36,262 nt of DNA from CAYOHG01 sp964465125 (GCA_964465125.1 CAYXIO010000040.1:1-36262), one strand, 5' to 3'. Counted from the first letter of the stretch, positions 22,616-29,331 are shown. A program made the numbers and translations. The notes: generated by a model not told the origin, from the sequence alone.

Positions 22616-24037
22616 TCACGCCGTCTGCGGCTGATCCGCGTCGTCGACCGGGGCCATCGGCAGCAGCAGTCGCACGACCCGCTGCGACTCCGGCGCCGCA
22701 TCGGCGAAACCGGGAAAGAACTCGCGGTCGGCGTCGCTCGCCGGCTTAAGCTGGTCGAACCAGGTCGCGCGGCGGTCAAACCGTGCGAAAAACGGCCGCC
22801 GCACCAGCTTCGGGTTGCGGGCCTGAAGGTATTGCAGGATGAAGGCCTTCTCGCCGGCGATTTCGGTGATTCCCAGGAAGTGCACCTTTCCCGTCAGCGT
22901 GGACATCGAGGGGCCGCGCACCGTTCGTGCCAGCCCGGAGACGCGGTTGTAAGCATTGCGATAGATCGTCCAGCAGCGTGCCAGCGGCACCTCGAAATAC
23001 TCCCGGGCGCCGGTGTCACGCTCAACAAACGCGTAGTACGGCACGCAGCCGAGGCGAACGCCCGTCTTCCACAGCTCGACCCACACGCCGGAGCGGTCAT
23101 TCACGTGCCGGATGATCGGGCTCTGCATGCGGATGTTCGCGCCGGTCGCGCGAATTCGGCGAACCGCCTCGCGCGCGATGGGCGTTGAGAGCTCCACGGG
23201 GTGGCTGTAGTGGGCCATGATCGCAAGCTGCCGTCCGGATGCGATGACACGCTCGAAGAGGTGCAGGACGTCGTCGGCATCCGGATCGGTTACGAAACGC
23301 TGCGGCCAGTAGGCCACGGATTTCGTGCCGATGCGGACGGTGTGCAGGTGCTCGAGCGTCGGATCGAGCAGCGGCTCGACGCAGGCGCGCAGATTTCGCG
23401 CGCTCATGACCAGCGGATCGCCGCCGGTGATCAGGACATTGGTGACCTCGGGGTGATCGCGCAGGTAGCCGACAAGCGGCTCAACGTCATGGCTGGCGAA
23501 TTTCAGGTCTTCCATGCCGACGAACTGCGCCCAGCGGAAGCAGAAGGTGCAATATGCGTGGCAGGTCTGGCCGTGGCCCGGAAAGTACAGCACGGTTTCG
23601 CGATACTTGTGCTGCACGCCGGCCAGCGGCTGGCCGCGCCAGGTGGGCACATTGTGCGTCATCTGCCCGGCCGGATGCGGGTTGAGCTCGCGGCGAATCC
23701 GATCGACTTCGCGATCGAGCGCTGCTCGGGCAGCGCCGGCGCGAAGCAGGCCCTCGATCGCCTCGTAGTCGCAAGGGTGCAGCATGCCGCGCTGCGGGAA
23801 GGTGAGCTGGAAGATCGGGTCGTTCGGGACGCGCGACCAGTCGATCAATTCCCGCGTGACGTAGGCGTTCGTGCGAAACGGCAGGACCTCGGAGACGACC
23901 TGAACGGCTTCCCTGACATCCGGAGCGAGCCGCTGCCAGAAATCACTCCGCTCGACGTTCGAGCGCGTGATGGGCCGATATCGTTCCTGCGGCCAGGAAT
24001 TGCTGCCGACGGCTTCGACGGGGTTCGCCTGGATCAT
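22616..24037 (-). CDS. KamA-like radical SAM/PLP protein (lysine 2,3-aminomutase family, substrate unassigned)
   Basis: The 473-residue protein has the radical SAM cluster motif C159-x3-C163-x2-C166 (TCHAYCTFCFRW), the GGDP motif (LITGGDPLVMS) and the lysine 2,3-aminomutase-type C-terminal region. Family members use SAM, a 4Fe-4S cluster and PLP to shift an amino group. Differences from bona fide KAM are visible: the cluster motif is followed by FRWAQFVG, not RRR, and the PLP-Lys region reads RGPSMSTLTGKV where KAM has DAPGGGGK, so the Asp that contacts the substrate amine is missing while the GK is kept. The ATG at 24037 has GGGAGGG nine bases upstream. It is divergent from the marR gene, with a shared operator region, and has a structured leader of about 150 bases. 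Substrate unknown. Confidence 0.82.
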   Translation of the reverse strand: MIQANPVEAVGSNSWPQERYRPITRSNVERSDFWQRLAPDVREAVQVVSEVLPFRTNAYVTRELIDWSRVPNDPIFQLTFPQRGMLHPCDYEAIEGLLRAGAARAALDREVDRIRRELNPHPAGQMTHNVPTWRGQPLAGVQHKYRETVLYFPGHGQTCHAYCTFCFRWAQFVGMEDLKFASHDVEPLVGYLRDHPEVTNVLITGGDPLVMSARNLRACVEPLLDPTLEHLHTVRIGTKSVAYWPQRFVTDPDADDVLHLFERVIASGRQLAIMAHYSHPVELSTPIAREAVRRIRATGANIRMQSPIIRHVNDRSGVWVELWKTGVRLGCVPYYAFVERDTGAREYFEVPLARCWTIYRNAYNRVSGLARTVRGPSMSTLTGKVHFLGITEIAGEKAFILQYLQARNPKLVRRPFFARFDRRATWFDQLKPASDADREFFPGFADAAPESQRVVRLLLPMAPVDDADQPQTA

Positions 24038-24066
24038 CGCGGTTGCCCTCCCGACGAGTGCGGACT

Positions 24067-24111
24067 CGCCTCGGCGTTATGGCTGTCGGCGAGGCGCCGT
24101 TCGCGGCGCCT
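24067..24111 (-). other. Mutually exclusive hairpins in the kamA leader
   Basis: In the minus-strand transcript, hairpin 1 is AGGCGCCG-CGAA-CGGCGCCT (24111-24092), a perfect 8-bp stem. Hairpin 2 pairs CGCCTCG with CGAGGCG (24096-24090 and 24073-24067), a perfect 7-bp stem. The 3' arm of hairpin 1 and the 5' arm of hairpin 2 share five bases (24092-24096), so only one can form. This is the layout of an attenuator or riboswitch expression platform; no U-tract is present, so the effect would be Rho-dependent or translational. Confidence 0.45.
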
Positions 24112-24186
24112 TCCCTGTGCCCGGCATCCGGCCCGGCCTCGGCCGCGGCCTGGGTGCCGCAGGCACGCGATCAAACCTCCATCTAG

Positions 24187-24198
24187 CTTCATGTGAAG
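24187..24198. promoter_or_regulatory. Second palindrome at the kamA start site, possible MarR operator
   Basis: CTTCATGTGAAG is a 12-base palindrome (5-bp arms, TG centre). It matches CTTGATGTCAAG at 24214-24225 except for one symmetric pair of changes, and lies 27 bases away. It overlaps the last bases of the kamA -10 and the predicted start site. Confidence 0.5.
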
Positions 24199-24224
24199 AT
24201 ATTCGGTTTTTGGCTTGATGTCAA
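24196..24224 (-). promoter_or_regulatory. Promoter of kamA
   Basis: On the minus strand TTGACA (24224-24219, perfect) and TATCTT (24201-24196, four of six) are exactly 17 bases apart. The -35 is the left arm of the 19-base palindrome. Transcription would start near 24189, about 150 bases before the kamA ATG. Confidence 0.65.
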
Positions 24225-24236
24225 GCTACTTGACAT
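24218..24236. promoter_or_regulatory. 19-bp palindrome shared by two divergent -35 elements; putative MarR operator
   Basis: ATGTCAAGCTACTTGACAT has perfect 8-bp arms around a CTA centre, the size and form expected of a MarR-dimer site. Each arm carries TTGACA for the promoter on its own strand, so a bound repressor would block kamA and marR together. It sits 32 bases upstream of the marR ATG. Confidence 0.65.
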
Positions 24237-24257
24237 AGAGCGATGCTGCGCTATACT
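24230..24257 (+). promoter_or_regulatory. Promoter of the marR gene
   Basis: TTGACA (24230-24235, perfect) and TATACT (24252-24257, five of six) are 16 bases apart. The start would be near 24264, only about four bases before the ATG at 24268, so the mRNA is predicted to be leaderless or nearly so. Confidence 0.7.
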
Positions 24258-24267
24258 GACGGGTACT

Positions 24268-24870
24268 ATGAACACCGCAGTTCCCTCCGCGCAGCCCGAG
24301 TGCGAGCCTGCGCAGCCGCTTGAACGTGACGCCGTCGACCTTTTCATCGAACAATGGAAGCGCGAACGTCCGGACCTCGATCCGGCTCCGCTGGGCGTCG
24401 TCAGCCGGGTGCTGATGCTCGCGAAGTTTCTCGAGCAGGGGGCGGATCGCGCGCTGGAGCGCTACGGGCTGAGCCTGTGGCAGTTCGACGTGCTGGCGGC
24501 GCTTCGCCGGTCCGGGCCGCCTTTCAAGCTCTCGCCCTCGCGGCTCATTCAGTTCGTGACGCTGACGTCCGGGGCGATGACGAATCGGATCGACCGGCTC
24601 GAAGACCTCGGGCTGGTGACACGGGAAGCCGACCCCGCCGATCGCCGCGGCGTGCTGATTGCGCTGTCGGAGGCGGGCCGGTCGATGGTCGACGATGCGA
24701 TTGCGGCTCGGCTGGACGATGCCCGGCGCAGCCTGTCCGAGCTTCAGGAGACAGACGTGGCGGCACTCGCCGCGCTGCTTCGGAAGCTGCTGGTCGGCTA
24801 CGCGGCGGCGTGTGGGCCTTCGCGCCGGCGGCGGGGCGTCGCGAGCGGCAACGGCCGCTCGGCTCCATGA
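24268..24870 (+). CDS. MarR-family transcriptional regulator
   Basis: The 200-residue protein has the MarR winged helix-turn-helix: an N-terminal helix (LGVVSRVLMLAKFLEQGADRAL), then YGLSLWQFDVLAALRRSG, the recognition region (SPSRLIQFVTLTSGAMTNRI), and the wing (LGLVTREADPADRRGVLIAL, with the conserved DRR), followed by dimerisation helices. MarR proteins usually repress their own gene and a divergent neighbour until a small, often aromatic, ligand binds. That fits the operator shared with kamA. The start at 24268 is set by the promoter, since the open frame above it would begin upstream of the -10. No ribosome binding site is present. The gene converges on paaD with 25 bases between stops. 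Control of the paa genes is possible but not shown. Confidence 0.9.
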   Translation: MNTAVPSAQPECEPAQPLERDAVDLFIEQWKRERPDLDPAPLGVVSRVLMLAKFLEQGADRALERYGLSLWQFDVLAALRRSGPPFKLSPSRLIQFVTLTSGAMTNRIDRLEDLGLVTREADPADRRGVLIALSEAGRSMVDDAIAARLDDARRSLSELQETDVAALAALLRKLLVGYAAACGPSRRRRGVASGNGRSAP

Positions 24871-24895
24871 GCGCGCGACGCGCTCACCGCGCAGC

Positions 24896-25408
24896 TCAGC
24901 TCAGTCCGCTCTTCAAGTGCTCGAAGGAATTCCGGCAGGCGGGGCAGTAGTAGATCATCCGGCAGCGCGTCGGACCGAATCGGCTTTCAAGCTGTGTTTC
25001 CGTCGATCGGCAGTAGGGGCAGGGAACGCAGCGCGGCGTTCCGCCGATCGTCAGCGGGACCGTCACGCCGTGACTGCGCAGCGATTCCCGGCCCGCTGGG
25101 CTGATGCGCTCGGTCGTCCACGGCGGATCATTTACGAAGCGCACCTCCACCTCTGCAACGCCGGGCAGACCGCCTACGCGCTGCCGGACTTGATCGCGAA
25201 TCATGTCGAGAGCCGGGCAGCCCACAAACGTCGGCGTGATCGTGATCACCACGCGATGGCCGGTGGCGGCGGCGCTCACCGGCGCGATCTGCACATCCTC
25301 GACGATCCCGAGATCGACGATGCTGATCGGCATCTCGGGATCGAGAATGGTCGCGAGCGTCGAGAGCAGTTCCTGCCTGGAGAGCATGGCTGCTGCGTTC
25401 GCCTTCAC
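24896..25408 (-). CDS. paaD: PaaD-like MIP18/DUF59 protein of phenylacetyl-CoA epoxidase maturation
   Basis: The 170-residue protein has an N-terminal MIP18 (DUF59) domain (about residues 10-110: LATILDPEMPISIVDLGIV, VVITITPTFVGCPALDMI, VRFVNDPPWTTERISPAG) and a C-terminal four-Cys zinc ribbon (CPYC ... CPAC). That combination is PaaD/PaaJ, an iron-sulfur or metal-assembly factor for the PaaABCE ring-epoxidase of phenylacetate degradation. The GTG at 25408 has GGGGG about eight bases upstream; the ATG at 25387 is the alternative. It is last in the minus-strand set paaB-paaC-paaD, 60 bases after paaC. Confidence 0.88.
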   Translation of the reverse strand: MKANAAAMLSRQELLSTLATILDPEMPISIVDLGIVEDVQIAPVSAAATGHRVVITITPTFVGCPALDMIRDQVRQRVGGLPGVAEVEVRFVNDPPWTTERISPAGRESLRSHGVTVPLTIGGTPRCVPCPYCRSTETQLESRFGPTRCRMIYYCPACRNSFEHLKSGLS

Positions 25409-25468
25409 GGTCCGACCCCCGATTCACAGCGACTAGGGCGCGCGGTGATGCCGTGTGCCCGGGAGATG

Positions 25469-26254
25469 CTACCAGCGTGCCTCGGGCTCGACTCGATAGA
25501 CCTCGCTCAATTCGCTGAGCATTTCGGCAAAGGCCGGCGAGTGCACGCCCGAGCGGCCGCCGCGCTGGTTCGCCGGCCAGGGCTCGATGGTGATGGTCAG
25601 GCCGGCTTCGCGCACGAGATTCTCCATCGTGCCGAGCCACTCCGCGAACATGTCGCCGCTTCCACGCGGATAGAGACCGCTGGACTCGAGCGCGGCGAGC
25701 CCGGCAGTGGGCTCGAACATGCTCGCGGCGAGCGGCGCCAGCCGGTCCAGGGCGGCCTGTATGCGGTCGCGCGATTCGACGTTAGCCTTGCCGAGCCGGT
25801 GGATCCACGCGTCTGCATGACCGAGACTGAGTCGCTCCTCGGAGAGAATGCGGCGCGCCAACGACGCCAGCTCGCCGTGTGCGGAGCGCGCCAGCCGTCC
25901 CAGGCGCAGCATCTCGAAGTGGTCGCAGAAGAACTGCCGGGCGATGGCTACGCTCCAGTCGAACTCGTCGGCAATCTCGACCAGCGCGCAGCAGCGGTAT
26001 TCCTCAGGCTTGCGCCCGTAGGCGACCTGGTCTGCATCTCCCTGCGTCATGGCCATGGCCGCGATGAATTCGTACAACGCTCCGGCGTGGGCGAGATCAT
26101 CCTGGGCGAGCGCGGAAAACGCGATGTCTTCTTCCAGGATCGGCGCCAGGCCGGTCCAGTCGGCGTTGCGGTGGCCCAGGAAGAGCTTGTCGTCGGCGAG
26201 ACTGAGCAGCAGCTCACGCAGCGCGAGGGTTTGATCCGGGGATAAGGCGGTCAT
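25469..26254 (-). CDS. paaC: 1,2-phenylacetyl-CoA epoxidase, subunit PaaC
   Basis: The 261-residue protein is a ferritin-like helical bundle of the PaaA/PaaC family. Family stretches are LFLGHRNADWTGLAPILEED, ALAQDDLAHAGALYEF, RQFFCDHFEMLRLGRLA and RILSEERLSLGHADAWIHRLG. PaaC is the structural, non-catalytic partner of PaaA in the epoxidase core. Consistent with that, the last helix reads EERLSLGH where E. coli PaaC has EVRYH, so a complete di-iron ligand set is not seen. GGAG lies five bases before the ATG at 26254; the longer frame to 26284 lacks a site. paaB ends 120 bases upstream. No paaA is adjacent. Confidence 0.88.
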   Translation of the reverse strand: MTALSPDQTLALRELLLSLADDKLFLGHRNADWTGLAPILEEDIAFSALAQDDLAHAGALYEFIAAMAMTQGDADQVAYGRKPEEYRCCALVEIADEFDWSVAIARQFFCDHFEMLRLGRLARSAHGELASLARRILSEERLSLGHADAWIHRLGKANVESRDRIQAALDRLAPLAASMFEPTAGLAALESSGLYPRGSGDMFAEWLGTMENLVREAGLTITIEPWPANQRGGRSGVHSPAFAEMLSELSEVYRVEPEARW

Positions 26255-26374
26255 GACGGCTCCGGAAGTAAAAGAGCAGGGCATCCCAGCCCGACCGAAC
26301 CGCAGCCCCTTGCGTCAACGGCCATGGCGGCGCCCGAGCGGCGCGGCGACGCGGCGCCGGCAAGGTCAAGGGGG

Positions 26375-26761
26375 CTAGAAATGCTCCTTGATGTCTTCGT
26401 TCTTGTACGTCTCGTACTCGCGCTGGGTCATGAAGTGCCGCCACTTCTCGCCGACGTTGTAGCCGTGCGCGAACCGGTACGACTGATCCGTCAGCCGGAA
26501 GACCAGGTCCTTGTCGTAGTCCGTCCGCAGGATGGCCGTGCGCGGCACAACCCAGACCTGAACGCACTGCTGATCGCGCCCGAAGTGCTCGCGGGCGAAC
26601 AGCAGCGCCATCTGGTCGTCGGGCGCGTCCACGCTGCCGGCGTGCGCGTGGGGCTTGCCGTGCTCGACCTGCACGAACACTTCGTAGGGTTTCAGATCGC
26701 CTTCGGGGGCGGACGCGAGGTCGCCGGTCGCTTCGCGCACGGATGCTCGAATCTTGGACAT
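26375..26761 (-). CDS. paaB: 1,2-phenylacetyl-CoA epoxidase, subunit PaaB
   Basis: The 128-residue protein matches PaaB through YEVFVQVEHGKPHAHAGSVD, DQMALLFAREHF and CVQVWVVPR. PaaB is a small bridging subunit that links PaaAC heterodimers. At 128 residues it is about 30 longer than the common proteobacterial form, with a charged C-terminal stretch (GEKWRHFMTQREYETYKNED). It is first in the minus-strand paaB-C-D series. Upstream lies only a 160-base divergent gap and an unrelated rightward gene, so paaA does not precede it. TATCCT lies seven bases before the ATG, so the mRNA may be nearly leaderless, although the -35 is poor and no ribosome binding site is visible. Confidence 0.87.
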   Translation of the reverse strand: MSKIRASVREATGDLASAPEGDLKPYEVFVQVEHGKPHAHAGSVDAPDDQMALLFAREHFGRDQQCVQVWVVPRTAILRTDYDKDLVFRLTDQSYRFAHGYNVGEKWRHFMTQREYETYKNEDIKEHF

Positions 26762-26813
26762 GCTTCACAGGATAAGCCAATTGCGGCAAAAGGGAACACT
26801 TTCGCAGCCTCGC

Positions 26814-26841
26814 TTGCCGGGAAGCAGGCGGCGGCTACCAT
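26814..26841 (+). promoter_or_regulatory. Candidate promoter of the MBL-ridA pair
   Basis: TTGCCG (26814-26819) and TACCAT (26836-26841) are 16 bases apart, four of six matches each. The start would lie near 26848, about 75 bases before the MBL start codon. Confidence 0.4.
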
Positions 26842-26921
26842 TGGGCATTCGTGCCTCGCGAGCCCCGGTCACCGGCTCGCGGCGAACTCGAAACCCGCTC
26901 GCTTCCAGGGGGAGATTCGAA

Positions 26922-27833
26922 ATGCGTCGACTCACGCTTAGCGCCTGCGCGTGGCTGGCCGTGTGCACCGCGCTCGACCGCCCGGGCGTCGCCCAGGATC
27001 AGGACGCCATCACGATCGAGGCGAAGAAGGTCGCCGGCAACGTCTACATCCTTGAAGGGCAGGGCGGCAACGTCGCCGTCACGGTCGGCGACGACGGCGT
27101 CTTCATGATTGACGACCAGTTCGCCCCGCTCACCCCCAAGCTTCAGGCCGCGATAGCGAAACTCAGCTCGCAGCCTGTGCGCTTCCTGGTGAACACGCAC
27201 TGGCATTTCGACCACACCGGCGGAAACGAGAACTTCGCGCGGTCTGGGTCGATCATCGTCGCACAGGAGAACGTGCGCAAGCGCATGAGCACCGACCAGT
27301 TCTTGGAGGCGTTCAACCAGAAGGTGCCGGCGGCGCCGCCCAAGGCGCTGCCCGTCGTCACCTTCCGCGAGGGCGTCACGTTTCACTGGAACGACGACGA
27401 GGTCCGCGTCATCTCGGTGCCGCCGGCGCATACCGACGGCGATTCGATCGTGCACTTCGTCTCGGCCAACGTGATTCACACCGGCGACGTGTACTTCAAC
27501 GGCTTCTACCCGTTCATCGACGTAACCGCGGGCGGATCGATCGACGGCATGATCGCCGGGGTCGATCGTGTGTTGGCAATCGCCAACGGTGAGACCAGGA
27601 TCATTCCCGGGCACGGCCCGCTGTCGGGCGTCGCGGAACTGAAGGCGTATCAGGCCATGCTGAAAGCGGCGCGCGACAAGATCAAGACGCTGGTCGATGC
27701 CGGGAAGTCGCGCTCGGAGGTCATTGCCGCCAAGCCCACCGCCGAGCTGGATGCGGAATGGGGTGACGGCTTTCTCAAGCCGGACGATTGGGTCGGCATC
27801 GTGTACGACGGCATGAAGAACCGGCGACCATGA
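26922..27833 (+). CDS. Secreted metallo-beta-lactamase-fold hydrolase
   Basis: The 303-residue protein has a signal peptide (MRRLTLSACAWLAVCTALDR, cleavage near VAQ|DQD) and a metallo-beta-lactamase fold. The zinc ligands are H93-x-H95-x-D97-H98 (NTHWHFDHTGG), a later His in PPAHTDGDS, an Asp in HTGDVYF and a C-terminal His in IIPGHGP. This is the broad MBL superfamily; the sequence resembles uncharacterised periplasmic members rather than a specific beta-lactamase, glyoxalase or lactonase. GGGGGAGA lies seven bases before the ATG. Its stop overlaps the next start (ATGA), so it is translationally coupled to the RidA gene. It is divergent from paaB. Substrate unknown. Confidence 0.85.
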   Translation: MRRLTLSACAWLAVCTALDRPGVAQDQDAITIEAKKVAGNVYILEGQGGNVAVTVGDDGVFMIDDQFAPLTPKLQAAIAKLSSQPVRFLVNTHWHFDHTGGNENFARSGSIIVAQENVRKRMSTDQFLEAFNQKVPAAPPKALPVVTFREGVTFHWNDDEVRVISVPPAHTDGDSIVHFVSANVIHTGDVYFNGFYPFIDVTAGGSIDGMIAGVDRVLAIANGETRIIPGHGPLSGVAELKAYQAMLKAARDKIKTLVDAGKSRSEVIAAKPTAELDAEWGDGFLKPDDWVGIVYDGMKNRRP

Positions 27834-28261
27834 GCGAGCGCATCGACAGCCAGCGTGCGCCCGAGCCGGTGGGCGCCTACCCGCATGCCCGCAGAGCCGG
27901 CGAGTTCCTCTTTCTCTCGGGTATGGGGCCGCGCCGCCGCGGCAGCCGGGAGATTCCAGGCGTCACGCTGGACGCATCCGGGCGCGTCTACGCCTACGAC
28001 ATCGCCGAGCAATGCCGCTCGGTCTTCGCGAACGTCCGCGCGGTGATCGAGGAGGCCGGTGCGCGCTGGCAGGACATCGTCGACGTGACGGTCTTCCTCA
28101 CCCACATGCGCGACGATTTCGCGACCTTTAACCGTCTGTACGCCGAGCACTTTGGCGGTCCAGACAATCCCAATCCAACTCGCACGACCGTCGAAGTGAA
28201 CTGCCTGCCGACCCCGATCGCGATCGAGCTGAAGGTCGTGGTCTGGCTTGGAAGTCGCTGA
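27830..28261 (+). CDS. RidA-family protein (2-aminomuconate deaminase-like)
   Basis: The 143-residue protein is a RidA/YjgF-fold protein: VGAYPHARRAGEFLFLSGMG, then YDIAEQCRSVFANVRAVIEEAG and DIVDVTVFLTHMRDDF, and the C-terminal PTRTTVEVNCLPTPIAIELK with the Arg that holds a substrate carboxylate. RidA proteins hydrolyse reactive imines/enamines; the GxYPHARR start and the long insert resemble the 2-aminomuconate deaminase branch, but this is a tentative subgroup call. The ATG overlaps the MBL stop by four bases. With paaBCD next door, a role in aromatic-compound breakdown is possible. The protein has no signal peptide, unlike the MBL protein. Confidence 0.82.
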   Translation: MSERIDSQRAPEPVGAYPHARRAGEFLFLSGMGPRRRGSREIPGVTLDASGRVYAYDIAEQCRSVFANVRAVIEEAGARWQDIVDVTVFLTHMRDDFATFNRLYAEHFGGPDNPNPTRTTVEVNCLPTPIAIELKVVVWLGSR

Positions 28262-28284
28262 TTGCGGCGCGGCGCGAGGCGGGC

Positions 28285-28890
28285 TCACGGCAGCGCGTCG
28301 AACAGATTTCCGCCGACCACCAGCGCCCGTCCGTTGCGAATGCGCATCACGAGGCAGCACTCGCAGCGCACCCAGGTCGGCGCTTCGCCGCGGCGCGGCT
28401 GGAGGACGAGAGCGTAGTCGTCGGCGAGCATCCAGCGCGCGACGCCCGGGAATCGCTGGCCGAGCTCCTTCCGCTTCAGCAGTTCGACCGTGGCGGCCGG
28501 CAGTGCGTCGATGGAGGCGCGCGGGCGCGTGTGAACAAACGTGCTGACTCGTCCCGATCGCTGGGGGCGCGGCGGCGGGTCCGACAGGGGGCCTTCGAGA
28601 GGCAGCGGCTGGTAGCCGATCGGGTCCATCAGCTCCCCGGTTCCCTCGGCGTCGGCCTGCGCGACCGCGCGGCAGAATTGCAACCCGGTCAGCAGGGCGC
28701 GCTGCTCCGCGGAGCGCGAACGAGGCTGCACGGCTTCAAGCTGGTGAATCAGGCTGATGAGGCTTGTGGCGGGCTGGCTGTCAGGCCGCGCGGCCTGGGG
28801 CGCTGTCAGCAGGGGAGAAATCAGGACCAGGATTGCAGCCGAAACGACCGGGGGCACGCGCGGCGGCGAATTGGTCCCGTGTCCCCACAC
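28285..28890 (-). CDS. Secreted hypothetical protein
   Basis: The predicted protein has about 201 residues with a hydrophobic N-terminal segment (VVSAAILVLISPLLTAP) consistent with a signal peptide. A Gln/Arg/Ser-rich helical region follows (residues 40-85), then a Pro-rich linker (PLEGPLSDPPPRPQRSG) and a C-terminal domain with one CECC motif (WVRCECCLVMRIRNG). I do not recognise a family. The frame begins at a GTG at 28890; no ribosome binding site is seen, and a second GTG at 28857 is possible. It lies 40 bases downstream of rplU, where rpmA is usually found, and converges on the RidA gene. Confidence 0.55.
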   Translation of the reverse strand: MWGHGTNSPPRVPPVVSAAILVLISPLLTAPQAARPDSQPATSLISLIHQLEAVQPRSRSAEQRALLTGLQFCRAVAQADAEGTGELMDPIGYQPLPLEGPLSDPPPRPQRSGRVSTFVHTRPRASIDALPAATVELLKRKELGQRFPGVARWMLADDYALVLQPRRGEAPTWVRCECCLVMRIRNGRALVVGGNLFDALP

Positions 28891-28930
28891 CTCGGCACCG
28901 GGCGGGCGCGCCTTCCCGCAAGAGAATCAG

Positions 28931-29245
28931 CTAGGCGCGAATCCCCGTGATCTCGACTCGCAGCATCGTCTGGCGATGGCCGAACTTCTTGAGATATCCC
29001 TTGCGGCGCGAGTGCTTGATGCCAATCACCTTGGGCGTCTTGAGCTCGGTCACGACGCGCGCTGACACCGCCGCCTTCGCAAGCCAGGGCGTTCCGATCT
29101 TCGCGGTCTCGCCCTCGCCGACCATGAGCACCTTGTCGAACGTGATTTCGCTCGTGCCCTCGGCCAGGTCGCGTCGCTCGATCAGCAGCGAATCGCCCTG
29201 CGAAACCTTGTACTGCTTGCCGCCGTCTTCGAAAATCGCGTACAC
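28931..29245 (-). CDS. rplU: 50S ribosomal protein L21
   Basis: The 104-residue protein matches L21 throughout: MYAIFEDGGKQYKVSQGD at the start, VLMVGEGETAKIGTPWL in the middle, and KHSRRKGYLKKFGHRQTM near the end. L21 is a structural protein of the large ribosomal subunit. The start is a GTG at 29245 with GGGAG seven bases upstream. In most bacteria rplU is followed by rpmA (L27); here a secreted hypothetical gene follows instead. Confidence 0.95.
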   Translation of the reverse strand: MYAIFEDGGKQYKVSQGDSLLIERRDLAEGTSEITFDKVLMVGEGETAKIGTPWLAKAAVSARVVTELKTPKVIGIKHSRRKGYLKKFGHRQTMLRVEITGIRA

Positions 29246-29273
29246 GCCTGCACTCCCGCCGAGCGGATTGCTC

Positions 29274-29302
29274 TTGCCAACTTACCGAGTCCCGCATAGT
29301 AA
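29274..29302 (+). promoter_or_regulatory. Candidate promoter of aceE
   Basis: TTGCCA (29274-29279, five of six) is followed after 17 bases by TAGTAA (29297-29302), which matches poorly; an 18-base spacing to AGTAAT is the alternative. The start would be near 29310, giving a leader of about 150 bases. It overlaps the rplU -10 on the other strand. Confidence 0.35.
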
Positions 29303-29324
29303 TAGCCACGCGCGAAGGACGCAA
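29296..29324 (-). promoter_or_regulatory. Candidate promoter of rplU
   Basis: On the minus strand TTGCGT (29324-29319) and TACTAT (29301-29296) are exactly 17 bases apart. The -35 matches three of six and the -10 four of six. The start would be near 29289, about 45 bases before the rplU GTG. Confidence 0.45.
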
Positions 29325-29331
29325 CCGGGCC

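Noticed and set aside
24039..24192. A small upstream open frame in the kamA leader, about 50 codons, ending at the kamA ATG
   Set aside because: Its ATG lies at the predicted transcription start and the product is Arg/Gly-rich low complexity, so it looks like a chance frame. A leader peptide from the GTG after GGAGG near 24178 cannot be excluded.
26922..27833. Calling the MBL gene a beta-lactamase
   Set aside because: The metal motif is shared by the entire superfamily, and nothing else points to beta-lactam hydrolysis.
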